From Rhodanobacter sp. C05 (lineage in GTDB: Bacteria > Pseudomonadota > Gammaproteobacteria > Xanthomonadales > Rhodanobacteraceae), in the NCBI RefSeq assembly GCF_002001165.1, contig NZ_MUNQ01000009.1:1-64000 (forward strand): 64,000 bases of DNA, read 5' to 3'. The notes beneath the pieces are model-generated. The model did no database searches. It saw only the letters and a program-made list of their open reading frames with translations, and was not told where the DNA came from. A program made the translations under genes and the position numbers. Within the stretch, counting starts at the first letter, position 1. Each line of letters opens with the position of its first letter. Shown piece after piece: positions 1 through 6,567 of this stretch.

Positions 1-184
1 CTGGTCCGCATCAGCAACATCGGTGCAACAAGACCGTTTACGGAAATGCAGTCTGGCAACGTTGCAACTCCGCACAGTACTGACACGCACGACGCAGCGA
101 AGAGGACAACATGATGACCAGCATCGGTCCGAAAGCTCAGGGCAAGAGCATCAAGCGCCCGGTATTGATCGGAAGTCTCTTACG
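1..184. other. Unassigned sequence replacing the distal end of the integron array
   Basis: This stretch abuts a cut attC and has no attC-like repeats of its own. On the plus strand a frame runs from the window edge to a TGA at 112-114, and a 27-codon frame starts at ATG 111 behind AAGAGG and ends in the attC remnant. I recognise neither product. The break inside an attC would suit an insertion or deletion junction. IS1111-attC elements are known to target such sites, but no transposase can be identified here. Confidence 0.35.
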
Positions 185-579
185 GAATTGTTAGGGGCGA
201 AGTAAGCCTGCACGCCCTGCCACCTATACATGTACAACGCACCGACACCCACAACAAGTAAGCCCGGCAAAACATACACAAGCATGCCGAAGAACGGACA
301 TGGCGCGACAAACGCAAGCGCTAGAAACCCTAAATACACAGCGCGTGCATATGGCCGCTTTGACGCGAGTGCCCACGCCACGAAAGGACCAACGAGGCCG
401 ATCAAGGATGCGAATACGCCTGCGCCGCTGCTCCACCACTCAGCGTAAGTGACGTGTCGACCTTGTATGGCGTAAGAGTCGATTGGGATGACTGATATGA
501 CGAAGAAGATGAGGCAACACGCTGCATGCGCAGTGAGGAACTTTAGAAGCTTTGGCATGCCACCAAAGTTTGCCCACAT
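151..579 (-). CDS. Cassette-encoded integral membrane protein (142 aa)
   Basis: Unrecognised protein with about four hydrophobic helices: residues ~10-32, ~52-72 and a long hydrophobic stretch ~82-118 that could span twice. It is the most distal gene of the array. The first ATG lies eight bases after the GTTAGGG of the preceding attC; a second ATG seven codons later is equally possible. The reading frame runs through the truncated attC at its 3' end, so the last ~16 residues after APNNS come partly from attC and partly from foreign sequence. The natural C-terminus may therefore have been lost. Confidence 0.6.
   Translation of the reverse strand: MWANFGGMPKLLKFLTAHAACCLIFFVISVIPIDSYAIQGRHVTYAEWWSSGAGVFASLIGLVGPFVAWALASKRPYARAVYLGFLALAFVAPCPFFGMLVYVLPGLLVVGVGALYMYRWQGVQAYFAPNNSVRDFRSIPGA
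184..196 (-). repeat. Truncated attC half-site
   Basis: On the minus strand CCCTAACAATTC matches the start of an attC, then similarity stops abruptly. The GTTCAAG box, hairpin and second core are absent. CCCTAAC is exactly complementary to the GTTAGGG that opens this cassette, so it is the genuine end of the 151-579 cassette. Confidence 0.75.
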
Positions 580-587
580 GGTCTAGC

Positions 588-644
588 CCCTAACGCTGGA
601 GTTAAGCGGCGGCGAAGCCGTCCGCCTTGAACGAGTAGTTAGAC
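588..644 (-). repeat. attC site of the 639-992 cassette
   Basis: Minus-strand cores are GTCTAAC and GTTAGGG; arms and loop are consensus. The first core supplies the TAA stop of the 639-992 gene. Confidence 0.92.
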
Positions 645-992
645 GTTGCTGCCGAAGCCCCAATCGAGGAGCAGCTCTTGCAACGATGGATACCAGCCAC
701 AGTCCATACCGAAATTTTCGTTGTGACCGAATACTAACCCCCAAGGTGAACCAAGTGCCCCATGCCCGCCGACGCAATAAGCCGCATAGACGTCGCGCTC
801 ACCTAAGTTTGCGAAAACCCATGATGGGAATTGCTCCAGTTGACCATACTCCCACTCTAGGGTCTTGGACGTAGGTTCGGTTAAGAGCGGAGTGAACGCC
901 TCGCGAACGCCGGATGCACAAGCCTCAAGCTCGCGCCGAATGAGTTCGCGCATTGCTTCCTTAGTTGGGAATTGAAGAGTAGTCACGAACAA
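639..992 (-). CDS. Cassette-encoded hypothetical protein (117 aa), SMI1-like size
   Basis: Soluble acidic protein without signal peptide or membrane helix. Notable features are a charged N-terminal helix (REL..RELEAC) and a C-terminal half rich in Trp, Gly and aromatic residues (VGGHGALGSPWG, DCGWYPSLQELL). The composition recalls small immunity or SMI1/KNR4-type proteins common in cassettes, but I cannot place it in a family. The stop codon TAA is provided by the attC core. The opening core GTTAGGC is not fully complementary to its own GTCTAAC, unlike most gene cassettes here. Confidence 0.65.
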   Translation of the reverse strand: MFVTTLQFPTKEAMRELIRRELEACASGVREAFTPLLTEPTSKTLEWEYGQLEQFPSWVFANLGERDVYAAYCVGGHGALGSPWGLVFGHNENFGMDCGWYPSLQELLLDWGFGSNV

Positions 993-993
993 C

Positions 994-1050
994 GCCTAAC
1001 GCTGGAGTTAAGCGGCGGCGAAGCCGTCCGCCTTGAACGAATGGTTAGAG
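994..1050 (-). repeat. attC site of the 1045-1401 cassette
   Basis: Minus-strand cores CTCTAAC and GTTAGGC with consensus arms; CTCTAAC contains the stop of the gene it follows. Confidence 0.92.
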
Positions 1051-1401
1051 CTGCGCGCGCTTAGCACGATGCTGCTTTAACCGACGCAAACCTCTAGTAG
1101 TGGTGAATGCAATAATAATTGGTGTGGTCACGAAGCCCCCAAAGAACCATGCGACAAGCGGGCTGGATGAATTTGAATGCGCGAAGTACCAGCAAACTGC
1201 GCCGAAAAGCATTAGCCAGATAAGGGCCGCCACCGCAACCCACCATAGGAGTTTGGTGAGTATCGCGCCATTTGGATCGCTAAGTTTGGTAGCTAGATTG
1301 GTCTTATTTGCGGCGTCGTGAATAGCGTAGGACAAGTGGGTGAGGAACGACCAACCCAGCAACCCAATGGCGGCTCCGAGGAATATAGCGAAAATGTTCA
1401 T
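1045..1401 (-). CDS. Cassette-encoded membrane protein (118 aa)
   Basis: Three predicted membrane helices at residues ~3-27, ~48-72 and ~80-102, followed by a strongly basic tail (RGLRRLKQHRAKR), so the C-terminus is probably cytoplasmic. The family is unknown. ATG lies five bases inside the cassette from the preceding attC core, leaving little room for a separate ribosome-binding site. TAA is supplied by the attC. Core complementarity is perfect (GTTAGAG with CTCTAAC), indicating an intact mobile cassette. Confidence 0.68.
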   Translation of the reverse strand: MNIFAIFLGAAIGLLGWSFLTHLSYAIHDAANKTNLATKLSDPNGAILTKLLWWVAVAALIWLMLFGAVCWYFAHSNSSSPLVAWFFGGFVTTPIIIAFTTTRGLRRLKQHRAKRAQL

Positions 1402-1405
1402 TGGG

Positions 1406-1462
1406 CTCTAACGCTGGAGTTAAGCGGCGCCGGAGGCGTCCGCCTTGAACGAATTGTTAGAG
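1406..1462 (-). repeat. attC site of the 1420-1833 cassette
   Basis: Cores CTCTAAC and GTTAGAG on the minus strand. The hairpin carries the GCCTCCGGC loop variant instead of the common GGCTTCGCC. Confidence 0.92.
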
Positions 1463-1833
1463 CCCAACACGAAAAGCCCCAGCGCTGATCCAGCCGAACC
1501 ATAGATACCCGCCCGGATGATAACGGACAGCAAAAACGCTGAGATCGGTTGCTCGCTCCAAACGTTGGGGTCATTTATAAAAACCGCTAAAACCACTGCT
1601 AGGGCCGATACAAGAGTGCCAGTCAAGATTTGGCGTGAAGTTAGAAACGCACCAATTATGAAACCCGGGAGCAAGTCCCCAGATACCCGAAGCAACATAT
1701 CCTTGAGCATGAATGCCCCAGTTTCGGGGCCGAAATGGTAAAAGCCAGGTACGGGATTCGAGGGCATCCTAAGCCATGAAATGCCAATTGAAGCCGCTAG
1801 GGCCAGGAAGATAACGATTGTTTTCCTGAGCAT
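1420..1833 (-). CDS. Cassette-encoded membrane protein reading through its attC (137 aa)
   Basis: Hydrophobic N-terminus (residues 1-20, signal anchor), then helices near residues ~52-68, ~72-88 and ~98-122, so a polytopic inner-membrane protein is likely. The family is unknown. The frame does not stop at the first attC core and continues across most of the attC to a TAA in the second box, giving a tail ending NNSFKADASGAA that is entirely attC-encoded. A CTCAAGGAGTGATCG stretch upstream of ATG includes GGAG at good spacing. Core complementarity is perfect. Confidence 0.66.
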   Translation of the reverse strand: MLRKTIVIFLALAASIGISWLRMPSNPVPGFYHFGPETGAFMLKDMLLRVSGDLLPGFIIGAFLTSRQILTGTLVSALAVVLAVFINDPNVWSEQPISAFLLSVIIRAGIYGSAGSALGLFVLGSNNSFKADASGAA

Positions 1834-1848
1834 CGATCACTCCTTGGG

Positions 1849-1905
1849 CTCTAACGCTGGAGTTAAGCGGCGGCGAAGCCGTCCGCCTTGAACGAAATGT
1901 TAGGT
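1849..1905 (-). repeat. attC site of the 1909-2289 cassette
   Basis: Cores ACCTAAC and GTTAGAG; consensus arms with the GGCTTCGCC loop. Confidence 0.92.
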
Positions 1906-1908
1906 GCG

Positions 1909-2289
1909 CTACGGGTGAACAATTGCATAGATGTAGATCTTGCCGTCTTTGTCGCGTAGCACAAGCCTTGAGTCAGACGCACTGACTAGTGCCTCTCCCT
2001 CGTCTGGAGTGTACCCAATCTTGAGTCGATTCCCTTCAATTTTCCAAACGGTCAAAGGCCCCGTGCAGTAGCCGTGATCACAAATATCGAGTGCAAGGTA
2101 TTTTTCAGAAAACCGCAGATCTACGGAATGATCAGGCGTGTTCGGTGATAGCAAAGATAAGTGCTTACCTGACAACTGAACCTTGCTCCAAGGAAGATCG
2201 GGGGCCGCTTGATTGACTGGCACGGAACGACAGCTAAGAAGAGTCGATGCAGTCACAGCTAATGCAAGTGTGCGCGACGCATGGGACAC
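1909..2289 (-). CDS. Cassette-encoded lipoprotein (126 aa)
   Basis: A lipoprotein signal is clear: hydrophobic residues ~7-18 followed by the lipobox STLLSC, with Cys20 as the lipidated residue. The mature part looks like a small beta-barrel or lipocalin-type domain: GKHLSLL near residue 42, paired aromatic/charged strands, and a CDHGYC pair that could form a disulfide in the periplasm. The function is unknown. The stop lies just before the attC core. Core complementarity is perfect (GTTAGGT with ACCTAAC). Confidence 0.72.
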   Translation of the reverse strand: MSHASRTLALAVTASTLLSCRSVPVNQAAPDLPWSKVQLSGKHLSLLSPNTPDHSVDLRFSEKYLALDICDHGYCTGPLTVWKIEGNRLKIGYTPDEGEALVSASDSRLVLRDKDGKIYIYAIVHP

Positions 2290-2295
2290 AGAAGC

Positions 2296-2352
2296 ACCTA
2301 ACGCTAGAGTTAAGCGGCGGCGAAGCCGTCCGCCTTGAACGAAAGGTTAGAC
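2296..2352 (-). repeat. attC site of gene-less cassette 2353-2552
   Basis: Cores GTCTAAC and GTTAGGT; one arm reads CTCTAGC rather than CTCCAGC. Confidence 0.9.
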
Positions 2353-2552
2353 GGGTGCGACGCGATGCGCTTGAGCGATGGCTTGTAGCCAGAGTGAGCG
2401 CAGAACATGAGCAACCGACTACCCCAAAACTACCAGCTCTGAAGGCTGAAGACTTGCCGCAACGCGACGGGAAAATATTGCCGAAGCGGAGCATTGCAAG
2501 TTACCGCGAAGCTGGGCGAAACACACGACACGAAGAACCAACACGAGCAACC
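2353..2552 (-). other. Gene-less cassette, related to the duplicated pair
   Basis: No minus-strand ORF begins and ends sensibly within these 200 bp; the frames that cross it start elsewhere and run through attC. Segments such as GACTTGCCGCAA and TTGCCGAAGC recur with the same spacing in the gene-less cassettes at 5938 and 6927, so it is a divergent member of that family. Its end cores (GTTAGGC and GTCTAAC) are not fully complementary. It could be a promoter, an RNA, or a decayed gene. Confidence 0.5.
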
Positions 2553-2608
2553 GCCTAACGCCTGAATTAAGCGGCGGCGAAGCCGTCCGCTTGAATGATG
2601 AGTTAGAC
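2553..2608 (-). repeat. attC site of the 2616-2870 cassette
   Basis: 56-bp variant with TTCAAGC and CTTAATTC arms; cores GTCTAAC and GTTAGGC. Confidence 0.9.
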
Positions 2609-2615
2609 AGCATGC

Positions 2616-2870
2616 TCACCGATACCCCACTGACTCCGCAAGTTGTTGAAGCTCGACAACGCTGTCCAACTCATCGGCTGAGAGGTCCCCTGCAAACTGG
2701 TAGCGGATAGTCTTGAGGCTTTGGGCTAGAAGCGCCCACTCGTCGGTGAGGCCGCTGACCCTCGGGTAACACCGCAAGATCGCCCCCAGCGGCCGGAGTG
2801 CGCGCCGCTCGCACCAGCTGTCGATGAGCTGAGCAAGGAGGATGTCCACTTTACTGAGGTCTGTGCTCAT
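2616..2870 (-). CDS. Cassette-encoded small soluble protein (84 aa)
   Basis: Short, mostly helical protein with no signal peptide: repeated Leu-rich helices (DILLAQLIDSW, SADELDSVVELQQLAES) around a CYPRVSGLTDEW segment. The family is not recognised; size and acidic C-terminus fit a small regulatory or immunity-type protein, which is only a guess. ATG follows the preceding attC core by four bases, and the stop lies eight bases before its own attC. Core complementarity is perfect (GTTAGAC with GTCTAAC). Confidence 0.65.
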   Translation of the reverse strand: MSTDLSKVDILLAQLIDSWCERRALRPLGAILRCYPRVSGLTDEWALLAQSLKTIRYQFAGDLSADELDSVVELQQLAESVGYR

Positions 2871-2873
2871 GCG

Positions 2874-2930
2874 GTCTAACGCTGGAGTTAAGCGGCGGCG
2901 AAGCCGTCCGCCTTGAACGAGATGTTAGGT
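2874..2930 (-). repeat. attC site of the 2925-3269 cassette
   Basis: Cores ACCTAAC and GTTAGAC; consensus arms; ACCTAAC provides the TAA stop. Confidence 0.92.
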
Positions 2931-3269
2931 GCCCGCCCAGTGCAGCTTGAGCTCAAGGCACGCGCCCGGAAAGTGATGGTAGTAACTTTTGCAAAAAGCC
3001 TCCTCATCGTTGGCTTGTGAAAGCCAAGAAGAAAGAGCAGGCATGTTATTGGCCGAGCTGAAGGCGTGTAGAGCTGCTATCGCGTTGGACTCCATGTCCT
3101 CAAGAGGCCCGAAACTACCAGAATTTCGCACTGCATAGTCTATGAGCCACAGGTTGTAGATGGCCAACTGAATTGGCGTAAGGCTCTCAACGCCTTGAGA
3201 GGACTTCTTTTCGATGATGTCGCCACCGACCTCAACGAGCCAACTCTCAAGACCAAAGTCATCTTGCAT
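2925..3269 (-). CDS. Cassette-encoded DMP19/DUF4375-like protein (114 aa)
   Basis: Soluble helical protein. SLTPIQLAIYNLWLIDYAV, followed by NSGSFG and a helix with alternating Ala (AIAALHAFSSANN), resembles the pattern of DMP19-type proteins (small acidic helical bundles with an N-GG-F element), but the match is from memory and weak. ATG 3269 is chosen because it is the first in-frame start after the attC core at 3275; the open frame extends upstream only through attC. The TAA stop lies in its own attC, and the cores are complementary. Confidence 0.6.
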   Translation of the reverse strand: MQDDFGLESWLVEVGGDIIEKKSSQGVESLTPIQLAIYNLWLIDYAVRNSGSFGPLEDMESNAIAALHAFSSANNMPALSSWLSQANDEEAFCKSYYHHFPGACLELKLHWAGT

Positions 3270-3274
3270 TGGAC

Positions 3275-3331
3275 ACCTAACGCTGGAGTTAAGCGGCGGC
3301 GAAGCCGTCCGCCTTGAACGAGATGTTAGGC
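3275..3331 (-). repeat. attC site of the 3326-3571 cassette
   Basis: Cores GCCTAAC and GTTAGGT; consensus arms and loop. Confidence 0.92.
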
Positions 3332-3571
3332 ATGAACGCCGAGTGTGTTGTTGTAAACGGCAACAAGCGACCAAGCCAAGACGAGTACAAGGGTACCGAC
3401 GAGCGAAATTTGGTTGACGTGACGTTGAGCATCGAGGCCTCGTGGATACTGCCCAAGCGTTACAAGTAGCAGCGACACGCGACCAAGGTTGAACAGAACG
3501 AACGACCAGATGATGTAGTAAGCAATGAACTTGACGACGGCAACAACGCAATTGGTAATTTCTTCCTGCAT
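3326..3571 (-). CDS. Cassette-encoded two-helix membrane protein (81 aa)
   Basis: Two strong hydrophobic segments (residues ~8-38 and ~56-74) flank a short loop QYPRGLDAQRHVNQ, a helical-hairpin inner-membrane protein. A GGAAGAAATT stretch overlaps the start region: ATG is followed at once by CAGGAAGAA, so the Shine-Dalgarno sequence is not obvious upstream. TAA comes from the attC. The function is unknown. Confidence 0.65.
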   Translation of the reverse strand: MQEEITNCVVAVVKFIAYYIIWSFVLFNLGRVSLLLVTLGQYPRGLDAQRHVNQISLVGTLVLVLAWSLVAVYNNTLGVHA

Positions 3572-3582
3572 GGCTACTCGAT

Positions 3583-3639
3583 GCCTAACGCTTGAGTTAA
3601 GCGGCGCCGGAGGCGTCCGCCTTGAACGAATGGTTAGGC
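3583..3639 (-). repeat. attC site of the 3650-4072 cassette
   Basis: Cores GCCTAAC and GTTAGGC; GCCTCCGGC loop variant and CTCAAGC arm. Confidence 0.92.
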
Positions 3640-3649
3640 ACCGACCGAC

Positions 3650-4072
3650 TCACTGGTGAAACCTATGCTTATAGAAGCGGCTAACCAGAACCTGAAACTT
3701 CGCTGGCGGCACTCCTGCGAGTCTCCAGATGTCGCCAATAAGCGAAAAGAAAATGGACGCGATGACCGTAAAAAGAAGTGCCGGAAAGGCGAAAACCATG
3801 GAAAAGCCAAAAGTGCCACCCGACATTGACCCGGCAACTACAAGAAGGCCGCGCCAATAGGAAAATTGCGCTGTTGAACAACGGTGCCACGCATATGCTA
3901 ACGCGACGAGGAAGGAAACGCTGACAGCCCCAGCCTCGCTCCAAAGTGGGACGGGGATGAGCTCATGCTTGTGGTTGAAGGCAACGACAAAGAAAGGTGA
4001 TGCCAGTAGCGCAGCTATAAAAAAAGCCACGAGTATATGTGCGAAGCCTAGGCGACTCTTTCGTTGTATCAC
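3650..4072 (-). CDS. Cassette-encoded polytopic membrane protein (140 aa)
   Basis: Four predicted helices: residues ~9-31, ~47-62, ~74-92 and ~94-114, with a basic C-terminal tail (VSRFYKHRFHQ). A Gly/Ser-rich SMSGGTFGFS segment between helices three and four is the only distinctive motif. The family is unknown. Both core sequences are GTTAGGC/GCCTAAC, perfectly complementary. Many cassette products in this array are membrane proteins of this size. Confidence 0.66.
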   Translation of the reverse strand: MIQRKSRLGFAHILVAFFIAALLASPFFVVAFNHKHELIPVPLWSEAGAVSVSFLVALAYAWHRCSTAQFSYWRGLLVVAGSMSGGTFGFSMVFAFPALLFTVIASIFFSLIGDIWRLAGVPPAKFQVLVSRFYKHRFHQ

Positions 4073-4088
4073 GACATTTTCCCAAGGT

Positions 4089-4145
4089 GCCTAACGCTTG
4101 AGTTAAGCGGCGGCGTAGCCGTCCGCCTTGAACGAGATGTTAGGC
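4089..4145 (-). repeat. attC site of the 4149-4433 cassette
   Basis: Cores GCCTAAC and GTTAGGC; loop GGCTACGCC. Confidence 0.92.
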
Positions 4146-4148
4146 ATG

Positions 4149-4433
4149 CTAGCGCAGCCGCACATTGCAGTGACAACAAGACTCCGGAAAGAACGTGGGT
4201 AAGTCAGGCTCGGGAGACTTGCCACAGACCGTGCAACGATATTGCCGTGTCGCAGGGACGGACACGCCAATGGCAACCACCAAGCAACCGACTCCAACCC
4301 ACCATGGAAAGTGTGCGACCCGAAAGCTGAGGAGCGAGGCTAGAAACAAAAGGCCCGGCAATGCAGCACCAAACCAAAGCCCGATGCGCCTGCGAGTACG
4401 GAACTGAGCAACTGGGTCGATGCTGTGGCTCAT
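4149..4433 (-). CDS. Cassette-encoded membrane protein with C-terminal zinc ribbon (94 aa)
   Basis: A basic N-terminus (RTRRR) precedes two membrane helices (residues ~18-38 and ~43-60). The C-terminal 30 residues hold CTVC and CCHC, four to five cysteines spaced like a CxxC...CxHC zinc ribbon facing the cytoplasm. Similar helix-hairpin plus ribbon proteins are frequent orphans in cassette arrays. The ligand and role are unknown. Core sequences are complementary. Confidence 0.68.
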   Translation of the reverse strand: MSHSIDPVAQFRTRRRIGLWFGAALPGLLFLASLLSFRVAHFPWWVGVGCLVVAIGVSVPATRQYRCTVCGKSPEPDLPTFFPESCCHCNVRLR

Positions 4434-4440
4434 GCTGCCC

Positions 4441-4497
4441 GCCTAACGCTGGAGTTAAGCGGCGGCGAAGCCGTCCGCCTTGAACGAGATGTTAGGA
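4441..4497 (-). repeat. attC site of the 4499-5011 cassette
   Basis: Cores TCCTAAC and GTTAGGC; consensus arms. Confidence 0.92.
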
Positions 4498-4498
4498 G

Positions 4499-5011
4499 TC
4501 AGCGCGACTGAAGCCAATTGATGACTGCTGGGATATCGCTTTGCTCCGTCTCCAACAGTAACTGCGCAGTTTGATGGTTGCCAGTGGCTGCCGCTGTTGC
4601 AGCTAGAGCCGCAGTACACAGTGACTCGTTCCACTCCGGGTGTGCGGCTGCTCCTGCAAGCATTGGCAGTTGAGCAAGTGCCGCAAAGTAGGCAGTTGCC
4701 AACGATGAGGGAACAACAATGCTGCCTGATGCACGCGCAACCTCGATGCTTGCTGGCAACAGGAAGTAGCTCATAGATGCCCGCGAAGGGTTAGCGCCTA
4801 GAGCTCCGACAATGTGAGGAACTGCTGCGAAAGATGCAGAGTAGATATCACCTTGATGGCAGAGCGAACTCCACAACGTGAACCAAGGCTCGTCTTGGTA
4901 GGACGTCTCGCTCGGGAAGCTAGTGAGTTGACTCAACAACACAGGGATATCTGACGCGACCCCGTAGGCGTGCCGAAGCTCGGACCAAAATGGACTTTCC
5001 AGAGCCAACAT
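4499..5011 (-). CDS. Cassette-encoded helical-repeat protein (170 aa)
   Basis: Soluble alpha-helical protein. The N-terminal block LRHAYGVASDIPVLL, then EPWFTLWSSLCHQGDIYSAS, then AVPHIV is a distinctive arrangement that I associate with a conserved uncharacterised family found scattered in proteobacteria. The Ala-rich remainder looks like HEAT-type helix pairs. No catalytic motif is visible; an immunity or adaptor role is conceivable. The largest gene in the array; TGA stop directly before attC. Core complementarity is perfect (GTTAGGA with TCCTAAC), a core variant unique to this cassette. Confidence 0.7.
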   Translation of the reverse strand: MLALESPFWSELRHAYGVASDIPVLLSQLTSFPSETSYQDEPWFTLWSSLCHQGDIYSASFAAVPHIVGALGANPSRASMSYFLLPASIEVARASGSIVVPSSLATAYFAALAQLPMLAGAAAHPEWNESLCTAALAATAAATGNHQTAQLLLETEQSDIPAVINWLQSR

Positions 5012-5023
5012 CCTGTTTCTGAC

Positions 5024-5080
5024 TCCTAACGCTGGAGTTAAGCGGCGGCGAAGCCGTCCGCCTTGAACGAAATGTTAGCC
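5024..5080 (-). repeat. attC site of the 5087-5377 cassette
   Basis: Cores GGCTAAC and GTTAGGA; consensus arms. Confidence 0.92.
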
Positions 5081-5086
5081 GACGTG

Positions 5087-5377
5087 CTACGGCCCCCAAT
5101 AGTCGAACTTGAAGATGCTTTGCGCGGGAATGGAAAATGAAATTTCCCCGCCGCATTTGATGACATGATCTCCGGGCTCTATTTGACCACGCGCACCTAT
5201 GGGGTGAGGCCAAATCTTGCCATCGACTGTCAGCGGGCCACATTGACCACCATTGCCGTCGGCCACAACTAGATAGGTGCGGCCATCTGGTGAGGGCGTA
5301 ACAGAACCTCGAAGGTCACGGTGGCCGCAAGCGGCACAACCAATTGCCAGCAGAGCTAAAACGATCTGTCGACTCAT
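5087..5377 (-). CDS. Cassette-encoded lipoprotein (96 aa)
   Basis: Lipobox AIGCAAC after a hydrophobic stretch (LALLAIGCAAC) predicts an exported lipoprotein. The mature part carries YLVVADGNGGQCG and VDGKIW elements and three cysteines after the lipid site, suggesting a compact disulfide-bonded beta fold. Start ATG 5377 is preferred because AAGGAAG lies nine bases upstream; ATG 5383 is the alternative. Perfect core complementarity (GTTAGCC with GGCTAAC). Function unknown. Confidence 0.68.
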   Translation of the reverse strand: MSRQIVLALLAIGCAACGHRDLRGSVTPSPDGRTYLVVADGNGGQCGPLTVDGKIWPHPIGARGQIEPGDHVIKCGGEISFSIPAQSIFKFDYWGP

Positions 5378-5397
5378 GGCCATGGGCTTCCTTTGCC

Positions 5398-5454
5398 GGC
5401 TAACGCTGGAGTTAAGCGGCGCCGGAGGCGTCCGCCTTGAACGAGTTGTTAGCC
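5398..5454 (-). repeat. attC site of the 5457-5876 cassette
   Basis: Cores GGCTAAC and GTTAGCC; GCCTCCGGC loop variant. Confidence 0.92.
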
Positions 5455-5456
5455 CC

Positions 5457-5876
5457 TCACTCACTCATCCAGGGAAGGGACATCGCTCTTGTAAGTTGCT
5501 GTGGTTCGAAGGTGAAGCCAAACGATACAGAATGCCAAAAATTCTTGCGTTCCTCGAAAACGTGATGCCCGGTGCTGCCCTCGATTGCTAAATGTCCGCG
5601 GTTGTTAGCCGGATAAATTTTAAACTTGAGAGAGCCTGGTGAAATTGACTCCAACATAGCTTCGCCCTTGAGTGATCGCTCTAGTGAAACGAGCGCTGCT
5701 CGGAAAGCTGAGAATTCTGGCCCGGAAACCCATGCACCGCACTGGCCTCCAAAACCGCCCGAGGAGAGGTTTACGGTGACGAAAGCGTCGCCGTGATTTT
5801 GTGCGGATTGACCTTGCTTGATGGCGACGTCCATCTCAAAGAAGGATCCGACGTTTTCGAGTCTCATCATGTTCAT
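5457..5876 (-). CDS. Cassette-encoded WapI-like immunity-family protein (139 aa)
   Basis: The pattern FRAALVSLERSLKGEA, LESISPGSLKFKI, GHLAIEGSTG and VSFGFTFEPQQL matches the layout I know from WapI-type immunity proteins: a helix, then strands with a G.L.IEG core, then a C-terminal F.F...L strand-helix. Those proteins neutralise contact-dependent toxins such as WapA. No toxin gene lies in the window, so this would be an orphan immunity gene. Start ATG 5876 is the first in the cassette; MMRLEN two codons on is an alternative. The stop is TGA two bases before attC. Confidence 0.62.
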   Translation of the reverse strand: MNMMRLENVGSFFEMDVAIKQGQSAQNHGDAFVTVNLSSGGFGGQCGAWVSGPEFSAFRAALVSLERSLKGEAMLESISPGSLKFKIYPANNRGHLAIEGSTGHHVFEERKNFWHSVSFGFTFEPQQLTRAMSLPWMSE

Positions 5877-5881
5877 GTAAG

Positions 5882-5937
5882 GGCTAACGCTGGAATTAAG
5901 CGGCGGCGAAGCCGTCCGCTTGAATGACTGGTTAGGG
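5882..5937 (-). repeat. attC site of gene-less cassette 5938-6121
   Basis: 56-bp variant with TCATTCAAGC and CTTAATTCC arms; cores CCCTAAC and GTTAGCC. Same variant arm and first core as the site at 6871. Confidence 0.9.
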
Positions 5938-6121
5938 ATTTGCGGCCAGAGCGCGACAAGGCGAACCACACGGCGCCGTGCAACAGCAACGAGCCACAAA
6001 CCCCACGCTTTGAAACTTGACGGCTTGCCGCAAACACCAAACAGACTCGCCGAAGCGAAACACTACACGACAACGCGCTGACGAACGAAACCCACCTAGC
6101 CGCACTGCCGCACAAGCAAAG
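5938..6121 (-). other. Gene-less cassette, copy 1 of a duplicated pair
   Basis: These 184 bp align without gaps to 6927-7110 with about 16 differences (91% identity). A minus-strand frame of ~60 codons is open in both, but 11 of the differences change its residues and it runs on through attC, so it is unlikely to be a gene. End cores GTTAGGT and CCCTAAC do not match. Possible roles are promoter, small RNA or decayed gene. Confidence 0.6.
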
Positions 6122-6178
6122 ACCTAACGCTGGAGTTAAGCGGCGGCGTAGCCGTCCGCCTTGAACGAGTTGTTAGCC
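6122..6178 (-). repeat. attC site of the 6202-6507 cassette
   Basis: Cores GGCTAAC and GTTAGGT; loop GGCTACGCC. Confidence 0.92.
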
Positions 6179-6201
6179 AACGTGCGCATTGCCATGCCGC
6201 A

Positions 6202-6507
6202 CTAGTTGACCTCTCTGGCCCACGGTTGCAATAACGATTCTCGGTCGGCGCCCGAACCCAACGGGAGGTCGGCGAGTTCAGCGAGTGACGGATCCTGCTC
6301 CAACATACAACCTAAACAAACGACCCTTGCATCTGCGGATGAGTATGTATCACCGCACAGCAATTGCCAGCAACCGTCATCGTCGTCGTGGCTCACACGA
6401 AGAATCGGATGACCGTCTAGAACATGCCGGCAGCTAATAGCTGCAACATTCTCCGGATCGTTAAACGGCCAAGCTTTTTTCTCAAACTTGTGGGGGTGGC
6501 TGGACAT
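6202..6507 (-). CDS. Cassette-encoded conserved protein, DUF2185-like pattern (101 aa)
   Basis: Soluble acidic protein with the order WPFNDPENVAAISCRHVLDG, ILRVSHDDDDGCWQLLCGD, ADARVVCLGCMLEQDPSL, LADLP. This W.F..P.N.A.I....V..G...L.V.HD.DDG.WQ..CG layout is shared by a recurrent family of ~100-residue bacterial proteins, some of which are listed with immunity-type proteins; I do not recall an assigned function. An Asp run (SHDDDDG) and four Cys stand out. The stop is 24 bases before attC, leaving a short 3' untranslated stretch. Perfect core complementarity. Confidence 0.7.
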   Translation of the reverse strand: MSSHPHKFEKKAWPFNDPENVAAISCRHVLDGHPILRVSHDDDDGCWQLLCGDTYSSADARVVCLGCMLEQDPSLAELADLPLGSGADRESLLQPWAREVN

Positions 6508-6510
6508 GTT

Positions 6511-6567
6511 GGCTAACGCTGGAATTAAGCGGCGGCGAAGCCGTCCGCCTTGAATGACCTGTTAGAC
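6511..6567 (-). repeat. attC site of cassette 6568-6870
   Basis: Variant arms (TCATTCAAGG, CTTAATTCC) with cores GTCTAAC and GTTAGCC. Confidence 0.9.
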
